From contig CALXKJ010000001.1 in the NCBI GenBank assembly GCA_944388955.1, positions 124,001 to 188,000 on the forward strand: 64,000 nucleotides of DNA. The letters run 5' to 3'. Positions 61,322 to 64,000 of the stretch are shown here, one piece after another. Origin of the DNA: an uncultured Spirochaetaceae bacterium (GTDB lineage: Bacteria > Spirochaetota > Spirochaetia > Sphaerochaetales > Sphaerochaetaceae). A program made the position numbers and the translations under genes. Every line of letters starts with the position of its first letter. The stretch's first letter is position 1. The notes below the pieces were generated by a model. The model did not search any database. It was not told the DNA's origin and was given only the letters and a program-made list of their open reading frames with translations.

Positions 61322-64000
61322 ATAGCAATGAATCATTATTCATAAATAGCATGATGCTGAAAGATGATGATGCTCACTCAATATCTGAGATAGAGCTTCA
61401 TAATTGTCTGGATGGGTTAGAAGATAAAATACAGAAACTTCAGAGTGAACTCGATTCTCTCATGAAGAAAAGGGCTTCATTGCAATCAGTACTCGACGCC
61501 CTGAATGCTGATGAAGCGATTCCTCCTCCTTTGATGGATTCTGATGCGACGGAAGATTTCTCGAGTGGTATTGAGAAAGCTGAGTTCATGCTGGATTTGT
61601 TCTCTCCTAGACGTGATGTTTTTGCCTCGCGAGAATGGTCGAAATCAAAGAAAGGTGTCGGGTATTACCCTGCATGCGGGAATTTCCTGAAGGAAGGATG
61701 TCCCCGAGCTGACAACAAAGGTGCTGGGTATCTCTGCAAAGATTGTCAGCTATTCGAGAGAGGTAAGCTTACAGCTTCCGAGATCTTTCGCAGAAATTTC
61801 TCAAACAAGCATATGACACAATTCGGTGCAGTTGGTATTTATCCTCTGAAAGAAGGGAATATGACACGCTTTATCGCAATCGATCTCGATTCTGCTGACT
61901 GGGAAAGGGAATCAAGATGTCTTCTGAAAACAGCACGTGCTATTGGTATTCCGATGCTTTGGGAGAGAAGCTGCAGTGGAAATGGTGCCCATCTGTGGGT
62001 CTTCTTTGATAAAGACATTCCTGCATCCAAAGCTAGGGCACTTGCTTTTGCTGTCATTGATTGTGCTAGAGAAAGGTATCCCGGTCTCAGTATGTCTTCT
62101 TATGACAGACTTTTTCCATCCCAGGACAAGTTGTCAAAAGGCGGGATAGGCAATCTGATTCTTCTTCCTCTCGTGGCCTCCGCGGCTAATGATGGGCGTA
62201 CCGTCTTCCTTGATGAAGACGGAAATCCTTTGCCTTTGCCTGAGCAGCTTTCATATCTGAGGCGAGTTCACAAACTGTCGGAGTATGAAATCAATACAAT
62301 ACTGAAGAATATCTCATCAAAAGAGGTTATTCAGCTCTCTTCAGAGGATTTGAATCCTGGCTGGATAAGACGCATCCCAAAAATCACTCCTGATGATATC
62401 AGGGGAAATCTTATTCTCTATCTCTCTTGCGGGGTAACTCTTGATAAGCATGTGCTTTCGGCAAAAGCGCAGGAAGCTTTCCGAAGGATGGCTACTATTT
62501 CCAACCCGGAATATTATCGATATGTAGCCACTCATGATGGATATAGCGGATCTATCCCATCGCATATTCCTCTACATGAGGAGAATGAGCGTGTTATGAA
62601 GCTCCCGCGTGGATTATTCAAATCTATACGGATGATGCTTGAAAATTACGGAATACAGTACAGCATTGAGGATTATCGTGAATGTAATACGGAATTCAAA
62701 GCTGAGCTTCACAAGTCACTTTACTCGAGGCAGCATGAAGCACTGAATGCTGTCCTTAAGGATGATATTGGGATTATGGAATGTGCCCCTGGTTTTGGAA
62801 AAACTCTTACGGCACTAGCGATTGCGGCAATCCGACACGAATCAACTTTGATAATCGTCAGCTCGAAGACACTCTTAGAGCAGTGGATTGATGTGATAAA
62901 GAAGGAGATGAAGATTTTCACCAGGTGTACTGTTAAGACCCCTAAAGGCAGAAATCGCTCTGTTCCAGGTAGCCTCGGTGGTGGTCATGATAAGCTATCA
63001 GGTGTGATAGATGTTGTGACGCTGCAAAGCATAGCTTCAAGAATTGAGGATGGATCCGCTGGTTTCCATTATGGATTTGTCATTGTTGATGAATGTCATC
63101 ACATAGCTGCTGTGACAATGCGAGATGTGCTTCGGAATCTCAATCCAAAGTATGTTCTTGGCCTTTCAGCAACGCCAAAAAGGGCCGATAAGCTCGAGAA
63201 AATCGTCTATGCGGAATGTGGTCCTGTCGTTTTCTCATTCTCATCTGCCCAGCTTGCATACGAAAATGGAATCATGCAGCAATTCATGCCTTGTTTTGTC
63301 AATACAACATATTCTGGTAATGACTTTTCAGAAGCATTGTCTGTAATTTCTTCCGATGTAATTCGTGCAGATAAGATTTCTGATGATATAGCTGCTGCAT
63401 ATAGAGAAGGTGGCAAGATTCTGGTACTTAGCAGAAGGCTGGAGCAGAATAGTCTACTGCATGATTGTCTTTCTAAGTATTCGATTCCAAGTATTGTTCT
63501 CGACGGGAGAATGAAGAGCAAGGATATTGCTTCTGTGCTTGATCATTTGCGTGGTAATCCACAGCCAGAGGTCCTGATTGCCACTGATAAATTGCTTGGT
63601 GAGGGAGTGGACATTCCCGATCTTGATACTCTTTTCCTTGTAGCACCTTTCAAACAGCCTCGGATTGTAGAGCAATGTGCTGGAAGACTCCTCAGAAGAG
63701 CTGCGGGAAAACATAGCGTGAGGATATTTGACTATGTTGATTACCGAATACCGATTTTCAGGAGGATGTTCTCGCAGAGAATATCCATCTATAAGAAACT
63801 TGGCTATGTTCAGGGCTCTGATAGCAATATTCCAGATGCGAAGGTTGTATATAGCGGCATTGATTATCTTGAGCCTATGGTTGTGGATATTTCCTCAGCA
63901 AAAAAGGAAGTTGTCCTATCCGCATCTTTTATCGCTATCAGTGATGTAAGCCGCAATATTCTTTTCGCGATGGATGAGGCTAACAAAAGAGGTGTGCATA
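61318..64000 (+). CDS. TOTE-type primase / SF2 helicase / PLD-like protein, C-terminus beyond window
   Basis: 894 codons visible, open to the window end. Order: coiled coil (about 15-65); four-Cys zinc site (Cys120, 128, 140, 143); an archaeo-eukaryotic primase domain of the TOTE conflict type, with metal site AIDLDS (Asp189, Asp191), SGNGAHLWVFFD (219-230) and PSQDKLSKGGIGNLI; SF2 helicase with Walker A APGFGKT (490-496), DECHH (591-595), LSATPKR (616-622) and arginine-finger QCAGRLLRR (786-794). A PLD-like start, KKEVVLSASFIAI then ILFAMDEANKRGVH, lies at the edge. Such proteins combine synthesis, unwinding and possibly cutting of nucleic acid in defence systems. It overlaps rloB by ATGA, so it belongs to that operon. 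Confidence 0.88.
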   Translation, partial: MNSNESLFINSMMLKDDDAHSISEIELHNCLDGLEDKIQKLQSELDSLMKKRASLQSVLDALNADEAIPPPLMDSDATEDFSSGIEKAEFMLDLFSPRRDVFASREWSKSKKGVGYYPACGNFLKEGCPRADNKGAGYLCKDCQLFERGKLTASEIFRRNFSNKHMTQFGAVGIYPLKEGNMTRFIAIDLDSADWERESRCLLKTARAIGIPMLWERSCSGNGAHLWVFFDKDIPASKARALAFAVIDCARERYPGLSMSSYDRLFPSQDKLSKGGIGNLILLPLVASAANDGRTVFLDEDGNPLPLPEQLSYLRRVHKLSEYEINTILKNISSKEVIQLSSEDLNPGWIRRIPKITPDDIRGNLILYLSCGVTLDKHVLSAKAQEAFRRMATISNPEYYRYVATHDGYSGSIPSHIPLHEENERVMKLPRGLFKSIRMMLENYGIQYSIEDYRECNTEFKAELHKSLYSRQHEALNAVLKDDIGIMECAPGFGKTLTALAIAAIRHESTLIIVSSKTLLEQWIDVIKKEMKIFTRCTVKTPKGRNRSVPGSLGGGHDKLSGVIDVVTLQSIASRIEDGSAGFHYGFVIVDECHHIAAVTMRDVLRNLNPKYVLGLSATPKRADKLEKIVYAECGPVVFSFSSAQLAYENGIMQQFMPCFVNTTYSGNDFSEALSVISSDVIRADKISDDIAAAYREGGKILVLSRRLEQNSLLHDCLSKYSIPSIVLDGRMKSKDIASVLDHLRGNPQPEVLIATDKLLGEGVDIPDLDTLFLVAPFKQPRIVEQCAGRLLRRAAGKHSVRIFDYVDYRIPIFRRMFSQRISIYKKLGYVQGSDSNIPDAKVVYSGIDYLEPMVVDISSAKKEVVLSASFIAISDVSRNILFAMDEANKRGVH

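Overview
The window looks like chromosomal DNA of a host-associated spirochaete (Spirochaetota, Sphaerochaeta/Treponema-like). This is inferred from gene content, because there is no rRNA in the window. The indicators are a type III glutamine synthetase next to an ANTAR regulator, an archaeal-style glutamate synthase split over three genes, a two-ATPase-domain acyl-CoA dehydratase activase, and several signal-peptide beta-barrel proteins. Core genes have even codon use. The accessory regions (about 19.6-25 kb and 31.6-64 kb) are richer in A+T and contain many broken genes.

Layout. 1-8.4 kb: acyl-CoA dehydratase activase with its partner subunit (cut by the window edge), an ArsB/NhaD-type transporter, the tRNA thiolation pair ThiI and cysteine desulfurase, and divergent aroB followed by a collapsed EamA transporter. 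8.8-19.5 kb: a nitrogen-assimilation block. Leftward glnA, ANTAR regulator and glnN lie opposite a rightward operon of three glutamate synthase genes plus asnB, and convergent pyrG closes the block. 19.6-25 kb: a decaying toxin-antitoxin and defence patch (Fic fragment, AbrB antitoxin with broken PIN toxin, RelE/XRE pair, orphan antitoxin, broken AlbA/ATPase gene, DUF5655 protein), then tRNA-Val. 25.2-31.6 kb: AI-2E-family permease, DUF2804 protein, membrane-anchored SurA/PpiC-like protein, queuosine-precursor transporter with a radical SAM enzyme, and an outer-membrane protein. 31.6-57.3 kb: a surface-polysaccharide locus with glycosyltransferases, two LicD proteins, an IspD/TarI-like cytidylyltransferase, flippase, pyruvyltransferase, Glf and RmlB. 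It contains two Wzi-like barrels and an RND/MMPL permease, and is interrupted by transposase debris and a SIR2-TPR gene. 57.4-64 kb: a defence-like segment with a lone AAA ATPase divergent from an overlapping RloA-RloB-primase/helicase/PLD operon that runs off the right end.

Two systems stand out. First, the glutamate synthase leader holds a complete dual-hexaloop ANTAR element (loops AAGGAC and AGAGAT, both A at position 1 and G at position 4). Its first loop is also the 5' arm of an intrinsic terminator. The glnA leader has the same architecture with one loop deviating, and the pyrG leader is a weaker third match. The ANTAR protein is encoded between glnA and glnN, so one regulator probably controls ammonia and glutamine assimilation, and itself, by antitermination.

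Second, RloA, RloB and a large TOTE-type primase/SF2 helicase/PLD-like protein are joined by 8-bp and 4-bp overlaps behind a 12-bp-arm palindrome. This suggests a three-component anti-phage or conflict system that differs from the plain two-gene RloAB/AbiL arrangement.
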